Assembly: GCF_000003815.2 (NCBI RefSeq)
Contig: NC_049983.1
Span: 1,963,917-2,009,174, forward strand
Direction of reading: 5' to 3'
Source of the DNA: Branchiostoma floridae
Lineage: Eukaryota > Chordata > Leptocardii > Amphioxiformes > Branchiostomatidae
Length of the DNA stretch: 45,258 nt
Each line of letters starts with the position of its first letter. The first letter of the stretch is position 1. This document shows positions 37,432-45,258 of this stretch, one piece after another. The position numbers were made by a program, and so were the translations under genes. The notes below the pieces were generated by a model that had not been told where the DNA came from, did not search any database, and saw only the letters and a list, made by a program, of their open reading frames with translations.

Positions 37432-40275
37432 CTTAGGTATGAGGTCGTAGAAATCAAATCTAGTTCCATATTGCTATGATATGAGATATGTTCGCGGTGG
37501 TTTTATGTTCGCGGTTTTCGCGTTGCCAACCTCCGCGAATATTTTCCATGGCAGTGACTACTAACAGTAGATGGCGCTATCGCGAACTTAAAACCACCGC
37601 GAACCCTCCTTTTTTTCCGCTACTGCGAATTTAAATCCCCGCGAACTTAAATGCATATACAGTATTACGGGAAACCGCAGCACGTTTTGGCTACAATATC
37701 GAGGTAAAGAGACGTAAGAGTATTTGTTAATATATAAAAATGATTTTTTTTTACTTGGCAGGAAATGCCTTGTTCTGCTATAATCACAGCATCGTTGACG
37801 TGTTACGTTTTTTCAAGAATCGAGACATAACATTTGCAAACGAAAGGAAGTCAGGCAAATCTGGCCTCATTGACGAGCATCACATTCATTTTGGCCTCAG
37901 TTTTAGTGAGCATCGTTCATTTTGGGAAAGAGAAAATCTACATTGAATCGTTGAGTTGACGCCTTAATAGCCAACAAATGTCCACCGTACCTAAGAGAGG
38001 TACGGACGATTTACAGGCATCTCTGCGACCGTTAAATTCGCCGGCGACAGGTGGCGGACGGATTCACTGCATAGGGGAGCTTGTTTGGACAGGTCTCATG
38101 TACTTTTGATTCACGTTATGCCCAACATTAAAGTATTTTACCTACACGTCACGTACCCTACACGTGTAACTAGTGAAGAATTAGACCTACCAAAAACATC
38201 GTAATTGAAACAGTCAGTCACACAGCCATACGGTGTATTACAGCACCGTTGGGGTTATACCGTTTGTTCAGAACAAGACACAACAGGAATGTAAGTTCTG
38301 CTGCAGTACCTTAGGAAGTCGCTAGAAACCCATTATGAAACTTGACTTTCGTTTTCCAGACCCCTATGGGATGCATCGGGGGCTATTCGAGTAATGCTCT
38401 AGAGTCACACACGCAAAACCGCAAACACACACGCACACACACAGTATCCATGTTTGGAGTTCTTGGATACTTCTGTTAATTAATTTAAGTTCGTGGTAGC
38501 GGGGAATTGGTATATTCGAGGTGGTTTCAGTTCACTGTCGCGCCATATACTTCACAATTACACTTTAATAGGAAAAAATGTTCGAAATTGTTTGAAGTTT
38601 ATGGTAAAGACACTGCCGCAAAATCGCGAACATGAAAGCAATACCGCGAGTATGTCTGCATTTACATTATCATGGAAGGCCCAAGGAGTACGTCCAAGTG
38701 AATTCAGGATTATAACTGTTATTCAAGCATGCTTAGCAAGCATGGAAGAAAAGGTCCAAGTGAGATACTTTGATGGCGTGTACATGTACGGGCTCTTGTA
38801 ATCTGGTTCTTTTTTTATCATCATTTCCTATAGCAACACTATACAGCTGCCAGCCGACGCCGACCAGGACTTGTGGTTTGTCTGGCCCTCCTCTTATCGG
38901 GTGTGAATTGCGAGGATGCTGCTTTGATGTAGATATTTTCTCCTCGAAACCTTATGGACTCTGGTGTTTGTTCAGGTGAGGTGGGCGATTGCTATTATTA
39001 TATTCGTCCGTTGGCTCAAAATTTTCATAGTTCCTTTCATTTCATATCGGGATCAGGACATGTGCCTTTCCCTGCAAAAACACCCCTTCTCGAAAACGAC
39101 ACTTCATCATTAAACAACCCTTGACTGACTGCATTTAGCACATTCCAATAACGAGAATTATCCTTTCACAGACGAAAATCTTGGTAAAATACCAGCTGTT
39201 TAAAAAGCATTTTTTTTTTCTTTTATCATCATTCAGTATACCAACACTGTACAGCTGCCAGGTGGAGCCGACCGGGTGGCAGGAGTGTAACTTCCCCGGC
39301 ATTCCTAAATATGAGTGTGAATTCCAGAAATGCTGTGATTCTCCATCTGCTAACGGACCTTGGTGTTTCTTCAAGCAAGGTTGGTGATTACTTTACTAGT
39401 GCTTTGGCTATTAATGTTGATAACTCACTTCACTTCGTCTGTTTACATACCAAATTCTCGACGATCCGACATCTTTTGGATTATTTCAGGTCAAAGTCTA
39501 AACCAACATAAGCCACGCATTGGCGAGCCTTAGGTCTCATTCCTGCATTTCACCGTCCCATCGGACTACATGTTAAAAACACAACTTCTATACCCGCAAA
39601 TCCAATAAAAAAACAGTATATCTGGACATGTTTTGCTTTCTTTTGCAAGTGCACTTGTTCGTTAGGCAATAGAAAAATTGTCACCCAAATGTAGTACACA
39701 GAACAATTTTTATCCCATCTCACAATGAAGCCAGCCACTGTCCGCTAAAGGTCCTCTTGAGCCCCAAAAAGGCCTGATCGCAACACTTATGACAAAAATG
39801 CGTAAACGTCCGACAATCGTTCGAGTCACAGAACGTTCATGCATAACCATGCGAGTTATACAAAAGCTTTCATCTCAAATCCTTTCCATATCAGTTCGGA
39901 TCGATTAAAGCGAATTTGTGGTCAACCCCCAAAACACGCTTTGGGGGCCCAATCTTTTTTTGTTGTTGACCCGGACTCTTTTGGACTACACTCTTGGAGT
40001 AATACAGAAAAAAGACCCTAAGAGTTATTTGGGTTGATAAAAAAGAAATAAGAAAAGAAACTTAACCTTGGCATGCCCAAAACACGAGACATCAAAACAT
40101 GCTGCAATACCACGGACGGCTGTTACTTACAAAAAAAAAACACACATGAAAAGCACATTATTCAAATATTGTTTACAAGCGTTTGCTATATTGTGAAACT
40201 TAAAAAAATGCAGATTTGATATCGGAATATTACTGATAACAATTCAATCCGTTTCTCTTTTCAGCACAAGGTTAG
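27100..40275 (+). CDS. Secreted kringle-SRCR-trefoil protein, eight exons, complete reading frame
   Basis: Exons: 27100-27151, 33628-33783, 34012-34083, 35690-35935, 37019-37327, 38834-38975, 39237-39379 and 40265-40275. All introns are GT-AG and all phases fit (1,1,1,1,1,2,1), giving 376 codons plus TAG. Order: signal peptide (1-18), linker exons with Thr-rich ends (19-93), kringle (95-175), SRCR (177-278), trefoil 1 (280-325), trefoil 2 (327-373), short tail. Each domain has its six cysteines. The family pattern suggests an extracellular, protease-resistant, possibly mucosal or immune binding protein; no protease domain is present. An extra exon in the 6.5-kb first intron cannot be excluded. 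Confidence 0.85.
27366..27430 (+). mobile_element. Deu-like SINE fragment
   Basis: AACGTTAAATTGAGGTCCTG and TGTTTGAGGAGAGCAACACC, then GCACGTTTAAGATCCC, matching the central part of the SINEs at 42080-42160 and 19340-19430. Both ends are missing. Confidence 0.6.
27488..28440. mobile_element. piggyBac-type MITE, TTAA target sites
   Basis: TTAA at 27484-27487 and 28441-28444 flanks CCCTATTCAGACCGGG at the left and CCGGTCTGAATAGGG at the right. The inverted repeat continues inward with gaps through CTTTTGAGGCC, GTCCTATAAC and CCACCAAATTT for about 100 bases. 953 bp, no transposase, G/C homopolymers in both ends. Four perfect TGACGTCA sites lie inside (27682, 27842, 27855, 28094). It sits in intron 1 of the kringle gene. 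Confidence 0.9.
28445..28903. other. Intron 1 of gene 2, possible alternative signal exon
   Basis: A plus ORF (28776 onward) encodes [20 protein letters not shown] and a hydrophobic stretch, then reaches TCAG|GTAAAT at 28904-28911 in phase 1, the same donor and phase as exon 1. It could be an alternative first exon, but the hydrophobic part is far from the start and no homology supports it. Confidence 0.25.
28904..28971 (+). repeat. 34-bp tandem duplication containing a splice-donor-like site
   Basis: GTCAGGTAAATTGCTTGTGG and GTCGAGTCA occur at 28904 and again at 28938. Each copy carries CAG|GTAAAT. Confidence 0.9.
28972..29470. other. Intron 1 of gene 2, unrecognised
   Basis: GC-balanced stretch with a 108-codon plus ORF (29156-29482) lacking known motifs. 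No splice pair that would join it in phase was identified. Confidence 0.3.
29471..32310. mobile_element. Putative 2.8-kb element with CTTAAA/GTAAA-rich ends
   Basis: Both ends (29471-29800 and 31940-32310) are packed with CTTAAA, TTTAAG, GTAAA and CTTACG-type words. AATGCTTACGCATTCGTAAA at the left resembles the inverse of ATTTACGAATCCCATTAAGC at the right. Such dense subterminal motifs are typical of transposase-binding regions of hAT or Mutator-like elements. The interior has a GC-rich core (30060-30720) with a 12-bp perfect inverted repeat (AACTCCCCGGGC / GCCCGGGGAGTT, 30189-30237) and short ORFs (103 codons plus, 62 codons minus) without recognised domains. The exact ends are uncertain. 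Confidence 0.45.
32530..32742 (+). repeat. 'ATGGAGGT' MITE family, copy 4 (right end only)
   Basis: TTCCTAATTTGCATAATAAA, ATGCAGATGTGAAAGTCATT and TTTATGGAGGTATGAGGTC correspond to the last 210 bases of copy 2. In intron 1 of gene 2. Confidence 0.65.
32743..33090. other. Intron 1 of gene 2, AT-rich, nothing recognised
   Basis: One 84-codon minus ORF without motif. No feature supported. Confidence 0.4.
33091..33200 (-). repeat. Interspersed repeat with degenerate hammerhead-like core
   Basis: On the minus strand: CTGAACAA (33148-33141), stem GAGTGA, loop TGGATG, TCACTC, GAAA (33122-33119), CGTCCGG. The stem is perfect, but the CUGANGA box is altered (CTGAACA). The surrounding sequence resembles retroelement 3' ends. 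Confidence 0.45.
33201..33627. other. 3' end of intron 1 of gene 2
   Basis: GCGCAGTTTAAGGTGGGGTA and CACCGCGGTTCGCGG are local GC-rich words. Repeated CTACCTAATC (33571, 33606) is a short tandem-like motif near the acceptor CTTCCTTCAG at 33627. Confidence 0.4.
33628..33783 (+). CDS. Kringle-SRCR-trefoil gene exon 2 (linker A)
   Basis: Acceptor CCTTCCTTCAG, donor AACG|GTTGGA, phase 1-1, 52 codons. Encodes [20 protein letters not shown] then [15 protein letters not shown] and KPDLETTAM. No known domain. Its 3' third and the start of its intron are duplicated in exon 3. The GTTGGA donor is weak; its support is that GT is kept at the aligned position in exon 3. Confidence 0.6.
34012..34083 (+). 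CDS. Kringle-SRCR-trefoil gene exon 3 (Thr-rich linker B)
   Basis: Acceptor TTCTTCATGTTCAG, donor ACAG|GTCTAT, phase 1-1, 24 codons. Encodes [20 protein letters not shown], a likely O-glycosylated mucin-like spacer before the kringle. Confidence 0.65.
34084..34990. other. Intron 3 of gene 2, first part
   Basis: AT-rich. Weak internal repetition (TTxGGCGAAAATTxTAAATTT at about 34700 and 34870, with TAAAGTGATAAAG-like words) suggests a diverged repeat. No exon found. Confidence 0.35.
34991..35418. mobile_element. hAT-like MITE in intron 3 of gene 2
   Basis: TTAAGGCTGGGTACCGGTAC (34991-35010) and the inverse of GTACTGGTACCCAGCCCTAA (35399-35418) match at 18 of 20 bases. The GGCTGGG start is common in hAT elements. 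AGGTCC/GGACCT words recur inside (35020-35085). A clear 8-bp target duplication was not seen. Confidence 0.7.
35690..35935 (+). CDS. Kringle-SRCR-trefoil gene exon 4 (kringle domain)
   Basis: Acceptor AGAACTAG, donor GTG|GTAAGG, phase 1-1, 82 codons. Six cysteines in kringle spacing: [49 protein letters not shown]. The conserved NFCRNPDG and RWDSQ-PH blocks are decisive. Confidence 0.95.
37019..37327 (+). CDS. Kringle-SRCR-trefoil gene exon 5 (SRCR domain)
   Basis: Acceptor TTATTTTTCAG, donor GACG|GTAATT, phase 1-1, 103 codons. Encodes [57 protein letters not shown] and EDAGVVCSD. Six cysteines and a one-exon domain fit SRCR group A. Confidence 0.95.
37358..37428 (+). repeat. (TC)n(TA)n microsatellite at the intron start
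   Basis: Begins about 30 bases after the SRCR donor: TCTATCTA, then (TC) about 14 copies, then (TA) about 20 copies. GACTTAGGTATGAGGTCG follows, like the right edge of the 'ATGGAGGT' repeats. Confidence 0.95.
37487..37667. mobile_element. TTCGCGG-type MITE, copy 2
   Basis: GTTCGCGGTGGTTTTATGTT at the left, GCGAACTTAAAACCACCGCG and CCCCGCGAACTTAAATGC at the right, ending ATATACAGTATT. Intron 5 of gene 2. Confidence 0.7.
37668..38476. other. Intron 5 of gene 2, nothing recognised
   Basis: Contains a 68-codon plus ORF (37740-37946) without motif and a short (CA)-rich stretch near 38400-38440. Confidence 0.4.
38477..38671. mobile_element. TTCGCGG-type MITE, copy 3, decayed
   Basis: TTTAAGTTCGTGGTAGCGGG, TTCGAGGTGGTTTCAGTTC and ATGTCTGCATTTACATTATC match copy 1 with many changes at CpG sites. 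Confidence 0.55.
38834..38975 (+). CDS. Kringle-SRCR-trefoil gene exon 6 (trefoil 1)
   Basis: Acceptor TTTCCTATAG, donor TTCAG|GTGAGG, phase 1 to 2. Encodes [32 protein letters not shown] and GLWCLF. Six cysteines including the CC pair fit the P-type domain C-C-C-CC-C. Confidence 0.85.
39237..39379 (+). CDS. Kringle-SRCR-trefoil gene exon 7 (trefoil 2)
   Basis: Acceptor TATCATCATTCAG, donor CAAG|GTTGGT, phase 2 to 1. Encodes [29 protein letters not shown] and NGPWCFFKQ. The similarity to exon 6 extends into the intron before it, which indicates an exon duplication. Confidence 0.9.
39380..40264. other. Intron 7 of gene 2
   Basis: No exon or clear repeat seen. Short homopurine and A-rich runs only. 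Confidence 0.45.
40265..40275 (+). CDS. Kringle-SRCR-trefoil gene exon 8 (last codons and stop)
   Basis: Acceptor TTTCTCTTTTCAG with a strong polypyrimidine tract, then CA CAA GGT TAG in the required phase. This gives a very short C-terminal tail (A-Q-G). An alternative is read-through of the exon 7 donor, which would give W, then TGA. Confidence 0.6.
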
Positions 40276-42055
40276 TGGCATCGCTCCACTGTTCATCGGT
40301 TCTTTGCCATTCGCTGTAAAACAACTCACGGCCACAACTTGGCAGCTGCAGTTCAATCGGAGAGCGCCAGGAGGCAGTGTTCTCCATGTTATCCCGATCT
40401 TGTAGTGTGGACGCAGAAAGGTGTAGATTGAGGAGCAACAATACCGCCTTGCTGAATCAATTCTGGTAGCAGAACACAATTGTGTCACTTCGGCAAACAA
40501 AAGATGTCTCCGCACACTATGTTAACTTTAAGGAACACTTAGTGGTCACCTTAGCGCTGTCTTATTGTTATGTACTATTTTGATTTATGAAAAGGTGAAA
40601 GTCACCTATCTTTTATATTTTTTTCTTGTTGTTCCCACCTCCTTAAAATTGGTGGAAGTCTTGGGATCTAAGTCTGTGTACTATGTCGGTTAGTTTCCAT
40701 TTATATAATCTGCAGTCAGGTCGTAATGATATTTGTGGGCATGTTGTCTGTGGATGTTGGGAATACAAAAACGGAGGTCAATTATGAGCTTACGAGCCGA
40801 GCCAAAAATTGTCCAAGTGTATATTTTACGACTTTTGCATTTGAACTAAGTTTGGATGATATCGGACAAAACATCAAACAAGACACAGAGCTCTATCATG
40901 TCGTATTACGTTAAAAAAGACCATGTCATATTTTTCGAACGATTTTGCTATTGTTCTTTTCTGACACGATATAGCACTAATGATAATATCCATCTCCAAA
41001 GGATTGTCGCCTTTTACCTGACAACGCTCCATCAGTATATGTGCATTATTACACTCTACCCAGATTGTGATGTTTCATGACGTTGTTGTTTCGAGCTTAG
41101 GGTTCAGGCTTTTTTTACTGTTGTTCGAACCCGAGCTGGTACAGTTAATTTTGTATAATGTGTTTTGTATAATATGTATAATACGATTTTGTATCTCCTA
41201 GTATCAGTTCAGATCAACTTCTGAGGATTGACACAATGATTTCTCCAGAAAGACTTGTCAAGAATGACACAGCGAAGCTCGTCGAAGTGTTCTATCCTCC
41301 ATTAGTAATTCTTTAAGTGCACTGTGGTGCAATTGTATTAAATCCTTGCATTCTAGACGACTTTGCTTCATTATTTTCTAACGCTTAAAGCTATATCAAA
41401 GGTATCGCATTTAGTTGCCAACGACATGGCGACGACCGTTCAAAATAACGTTTGCAGAGACGGGCAAGCACAACACAGACTATTTGGGCTAAAGAGAAAA
41501 TGAGCGTTAAAATACAAGCAATTGATGGTCGCATTCTTCGTTCAATAGGGTTAGAAGAACAACTTAGTAATGTTAGAACAGGGGACATTCTTGTGTGTGC
41601 CTTGTGAAGTAACGTGCCATTTTTAGCCTTTGTCGTGGATTTTTTAACAATCGTTCAAAAGATGATTCCACTTTGGCCATTTTGTGCAAAGAGCGCACTG
41701 TCATCTTATTTCTAGAAGGCGTTTTGGTTGTCCTTTAACATTATGTTGTGGTCACTTCTGGGTTGCCTCAGTTGTGTTAGCCAAGCATTTCGGCAACCTT
41801 AACTCTTCCAAGCTGTAGGATTAATGCCAGGCCCTACCTACAGACCAATATTAATGAGGTCGAAATTGAAATGAGTTGAAATTTGAGACAAGGTAAAGGT
41901 ACATGTCTTAATCAGGTTAATATATCTAATTTTTGTCGCATTTTCATAAGGGACTGAGTTGATTTCAAGATGACCGCACCATCGGAATCCCTTAGAGAAG
42001 AAAGTTTACGGTGCCCACTGTCTATATTGAGAAACGGTTCAGAAACCCTCTTGTC
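40276..42055. other. Presumed 3' UTR of gene 2 and downstream spacer
   Basis: Two overlapping minus ORFs (40515-40244) are not supported. An ATTAAA at 41337-41342 is a possible but weak polyadenylation signal. No other gene was recognised. Confidence 0.35.
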
Positions 42056-42059
42056 GGTG

Positions 42060-42330
42060 ACTTCTTTCTTGTCGAGGGCCTTCCCTCGGATAGGACGTTA
42101 AATGGAGGTCCTGTGTTTGGGGAGAGCCATACCCCAGACACATTAAAGAACCCCCACACGTGCGGTTGTGCGGTGTGAGTGGTTCAAAACCTGCAGTCTC
42201 TTGGCCGCACATGGTGTAATTACTGTCGTATTGAGGTCACCTGAGTGGCGCCGAATGGCAACTCGCTCCAGACCCTTGCGATTTAGCCCAACCTATCGTA
42301 AGCTCCTCGCAATTCATGATCAGCCCCTGC
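42060..42330 (+). mobile_element. Deu-like SINE, 3' part with the GGTGACCTCAATACGAC tail
   Basis: CCTCGGATAGGACGTTAAAT, GGAGGTCCTGTGTTTGGGGA and TTAAAGAACCCCCACACGTG form the central domain. The tail TCGTATTGAGGTCACCTGAG, GGCGCCGAATGGC and CGTAAGCTCCTCGCAATTC is the single-copy reverse of the 59-bp array at 17141. The tRNA-like head is missing. Confidence 0.75.
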
Positions 42331-42854
42331 CTGTCTAGAGATATTAGTCGGCCCACACAATATATAATCACCAATTCTATTCCTATTGTAAAAAAAAGTC
42401 ACCCTGATTCTCTGTTCATGATGCTTACTTTTTGTTACCAAACTTTCTATCTGTAACGGGGGCCGCCCTAAGACGGTTCCCGTCGTAAGACGGCGAGGAA
42501 TTTTTGCTGATCTTATGATCCATAAGTACACCGTGTTTGTTACCACTGACTATGCTGATTACAAAGGTAAATAAACCAAGTCCATGCACACAGCTTTAAT
42601 TTGCATTTTAAGTATACTTTAACATATTCACTTCATTTTTTTTTTCAAAAACAGAATTCTAACAGTAATGTTGACAGTGCTGAATCACTGCGGTCACCAA
42701 CCTCTGCGTATTGGCGGCTCGTGTCGCTAACTATACGAACTCTTTCAAGCAGTCACACAACTGCCATAATACACATAAATAAAGCTCCATAAAACACTAT
42801 GAATATGGGTCTTCAAATGTTTGTTGAGTAGAAAAGCAACCAAAAGGAAGCGAC
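42331..42854. other. Spacer, nothing recognised
   Basis: CCTAAGACGGTTCCCGTCGT and AAGACGGCGAGG near 42470-42505 are local repeats. No gene. Confidence 0.4.
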
Positions 42855-43265
42855 ATACGTGGGACCGCGTGGCACGATCGGGAGCGCGTTGGTCTCGGGC
42901 CCGAGAGGTCCCGGGTTCAAATCCGCTTGCCGTGTCACCGATCTTGTGCCCTTGGGAAAGGCACTTTACACGACTTTCCTCACCTAACTCAGGTGTAAAT
43001 GAGTACATAGCTGCGGCTAGTGGCAGTGACAGGCCTTTGTGGTGGTGAAAGGCCATAGGGGCATGTTCGGGCATGACGCACCCGCCATGACACACGAGTC
43101 AGGGGTAGGAGGAACCCCTTGCATCCTTGGTCGGAAGTCCTCCTAGGAGACGGAAAATCCAAACAACAAACCTCTGTGGATCTGCCGCTACCAGCCCAAA
43201 GCTGCCTAGGCAGATCCGTGTAATGAGTTGTATCATTGGCAAATAAATAAAAAAAATAAATAAAC
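42855..43265 (+). mobile_element. tRNA-derived SINE, full-length type, with (AAATA) tail
   Basis: A-box-like TGGCACGATCGGGAGC (42870) and B box GGTTCAAATCC (42914-42924), then GTCACCGATCTTGTGCCCTT and TTCCTCACCTAACTCAGGTG, shared with the SINE at 19108-19591. The body then differs (no Deu-like block) and ends CAAATAAATAAAAAAAATAA. The head is clearly SINE, not a functional tRNA gene, because it continues into the shared SINE body. Confidence 0.85.
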
Positions 43266-44319
43266 ATTGCCACCATTGTACTCCCAAGAGAGTGTGGCTG
43301 TGAAGGTGACAGACTAGAGAAAGCTCCCAAAATTTATTTGACTGTAACAAATGATTCTTGCTGCTTATGAAAATAAGACTTGATAGAGAGATGTAGATGA
43401 TATTTTCATATAATCAGACAGAGTTTTGTTGATATTGGCGGTGTCGTTTTTTCGAAATGTTTTTTTAGTCGGGCATTCACAATCAGTGCATTCAGCCCAT
43501 TGCCCGTAAAAGTGATTTTATGAGGGTCTGCATGGGCTCTCATCAACGATTTACGCTGAATTCAGAAGAACTTCCTACATATTGCGCTAAATCAAGTAAG
43601 GCAATTTCGCTAAGTTTGGTCGCCTCGCTACGAATTACGTAGATAAGATGGTTTTCCTTACGAATTAAGGGAAATAAAAGTTGGCTGCCTCCGTCTTACG
43701 TTAAAAAGCATGCAGACCCTTGATTATGTGTAGGTCAAATCGGAGGCAACGCCGTACAGTGAAGTTCAACACACGGGACCTGTACCATGGCAGGTATGGG
43801 ACTTTCGTGCACATTTGTTAGATATATTAGACGGTTTTAACCGTTAAGTATCATGTATAGCTGATTACGATCTTTTATAAATTATCAGTCATTCTACATG
43901 GAAAAATTACTTGCAAACAAAGGCATTAGTTTACATTTGCTGATTACGTTGATCATGGCCGCCTCTCTCGAATGTGAGATTTAGAGACTTTCTTGGTGCA
44001 GTGGAGCGGAGGTAAGAAAAGATTGTTACCAGTTTAAAGTATTACGGGTAGGATTAGAAATCCCAGACACTATCGGGCCCATGTGAGTCGGCAGCTAACG
44101 TCTGTGTGCTTCCAGGGCGGGAGTGAATAACGGTCAGGCCGCCATGATGACTTTACAGTCGACAGGTTATTTTATGATCATTTTTGTGCGGTACTGCAAC
44201 ACCTAGCTACACTGTATAAACAACAACAGCAATTAGAAGTGAACATATGCAGTGTTGGGGCAACAGAATTTTTTGCCCTGTCATGTATGTCCTTTTTTTG
44301 GAAAGACGAATCTCCCCGG
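43266..44319. other. Upstream region of the HNMT-like gene
   Basis: No repeat or ORF of note. GTACCATGGCAG|GTATGG at 43783-43799 is a good start-codon context directly followed by a donor and may be a mini first exon. Confidence 0.4.
43787..43793 (+). CDS. Possible 7-base first coding exon of the HNMT-like gene
   Basis: ATGGCAG|GTATGG in the context TACC-ATG-G. Phase 1 fits the exon at 45005, where the first two bases GC complete a Gly codon and the reading frame then enters the ATG at 45007. If real, the protein begins MAGMAK. Short motifs like this are common, so the support is only phase and start context. Confidence 0.25.
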
Positions 44320-44419
44320 NNNNNNNNNNNNNNNNNNNNNNNNNNNNNNNNNNNNNNNNNNNNNNNNNNNNNNNNNNNNNNNNNNNNNNNNNNNNNNNNN
44401 NNNNNNNNNNNNNNNNNNN
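44320..44419. other. Assembly gap (100 N)
   Basis: Exactly 100 N, preceded by CCCCGG and followed by a run of about 15 G, so the gap probably arose at a G/C homopolymer and its length is nominal. ORFs spanning it are meaningless. Confidence 0.99.
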
Positions 44420-45004
44420 GGGGGGGGGGGGGGGCACATCCACCATGTAAAGTTCTACGGCGTGTTTGTGTGCTCCCAAATCCGTGTGAATCGCCACGTG
44501 TTCGTACGGAGATGGTACTTACCACTTACGGATACGAAAAGATTGCCCACGTTTTGGCACGTAGACAGCACGCACTTGCAAGTACGGCAGGTTGTGTCCC
44601 TAGCTTTGGCTTTAGTGAAAAATTATGTGTTGTTTGAACGGGACGACGATCTGGGTGTCAAGAAGCGCGAGTCAACAATACGCACAGTGAAGTCCTCCTG
44701 GGGCATATCTGCTAGAGTTTTATATTAATTATACCATGGACGTTTCATTTTGATAAAAAAAGTACAAAAACATGTAGCACTTGATGTTGTTACACTCGCA
44801 CTGTAAAGGTGATAAGACTTACCTTGTTTGATATCACTTCTCCGACTGCGATCTACGTGAAAAAATACCCGCCCCACTAGTAATTTTACGCAAGATCACG
44901 CAAGTAAATATTGCTATGGTTTCATTCCTTTGTCTTCCGTGGACCCCCTAATAGAGTGCTGGAGTAATAAGTTTGAAAAACATCTTTACATTGTATCCGT
45001 ACAG
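44420..45004. other. Spacer before the HNMT-like exon
   Basis: No gene or repeat recognised. ATCCGTACAG at 44995-45004 is the acceptor-like end. Confidence 0.4.
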
Positions 45005-45006
45005 GC

Positions 45007-45193
45007 ATGGCGAAGGTCGGAAGGCTGATAAAATACTCAGTGGAACGGTATTTGGCCGGGTTTACGTCGTTTGCGGATGCGTTTGAGACAAGAAAGGATA
45101 TCTCCGACCGTTCATATGAATCCCTGGTTCCAGACACTCTCCCGTGTGGGCCGGGAGCCGACCTGCGTGTGCTGGGGATAGGGAGTGGGTCAG
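45007..45193 (+). CDS. Histamine N-methyltransferase-like, first main exon (partial)
   Basis: ATG at 45007, 62 codons, donor TCAG|GTGAGG at 45194, phase 1; the rest lies beyond the window. It encodes MAKVGRLIKYSVERYLAGFT and ends ADLRVLGIGSGSG. The 'Y---F--F' helix followed by VLGIGSGSG (SAM-binding motif I, Gly-rich loop) at about residue 60 fits HNMT-like class I methyltransferases, which are expanded in amphioxus. Human HNMT has its GGGAGE loop at a similar position. Substrate cannot be inferred. An acceptor (ACAG at 45001-45004) just upstream suggests a 5' leader exon. Confidence 0.7.
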
Positions 45194-45221
45194 GTGAGGC
45201 CGCCATGGTGAATTATGGCGT

Positions 45222-45222
45222 T

Positions 45223-45248
<26 letters not shown>
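45222..45248 (+). repeat. (GT)n microsatellite in the intron of the HNMT-like gene
   Basis: About 13 GT units beginning 28 bases after the donor, continuing in an imperfect form to the window end. Confidence 0.95.

Positions 45249-45258
<10 letters not shown>

Noticed and set aside
42870-42930. tRNA gene candidate with A and B boxes
   Set aside because: The head continues into the SINE body shared with 19108-19591 and no full cloverleaf with an acceptor stem was seen.
44239-44728. ORFs of 67-158 codons spanning 44320-44419
   Set aside because: They run through the N gap.

Overview
The window looks like nuclear DNA of an amphioxus (Branchiostoma) or a close invertebrate deuterostome. The reasons are small multi-exon genes built from phase-1 shuffled extracellular domains, tRNA-derived SINEs with a Deu-like central domain, CR1/RTE-like LINE tails, and very many MITEs. 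The species call is an inference. There are no bacterial features. A 100-base N gap lies at 44320-44419.

Three genes can be assembled by hand from splice sites and reading phase. (1) Minus strand, 25443 down to 16904: signal peptide, F5/8 type C (discoidin-like) domain, then an ILEI/FAM3-like domain split over four exons. Six exons join in frame (347 codons plus one base); the last exon was not found. (2) Plus strand, 27100 to 40275: signal peptide, two duplicated Thr-rich linker exons, kringle, SRCR, two trefoil (P-type) domains, stop. Eight exons join without a break into 376 codons. Genes 1 and 2 are divergent, with start codons about 1.66 kb apart. (3) Plus strand from 45007: first main exon of a histamine N-methyltransferase-like protein, cut by the window end.

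The divergent promoter region has an old, diverged second copy: about 7.5-11.37 kb matches 23.97-27.05 kb in order and orientation. The left copy keeps an intact signal-peptide exon (9351-9216, minus) but breaks just before the position of the gene 2 signal exon.

The rest is repeats. 1-0.6 kb: LINE 3' end. 0.78-1.5 kb: MITE-like repeat. 1.68-7.51 kb: two adjacent elements (5.5 kb and 283 bp) with the same termini, absent from the paralogous site at 23974; each carries an inverted CCAAT box, CRE, TATA box and initiator at its left end. The larger one contains a 52-bp minisatellite. 9.8-16.6 kb: MITEs, inverted hammerhead-like repeats and a pentanucleotide array. 17-24.5 kb (introns and 3' side of gene 1): LINE tails, a 59-bp satellite, a Deu-type SINE, foldbacks. 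27.5-28.4 kb: a piggyBac-type TTAA MITE. 29.5-32.3 kb: a putative element with CTTAAA-rich ends. 42-43.3 kb: SINEs. No rRNA, genuine tRNA gene or CRISPR was seen.
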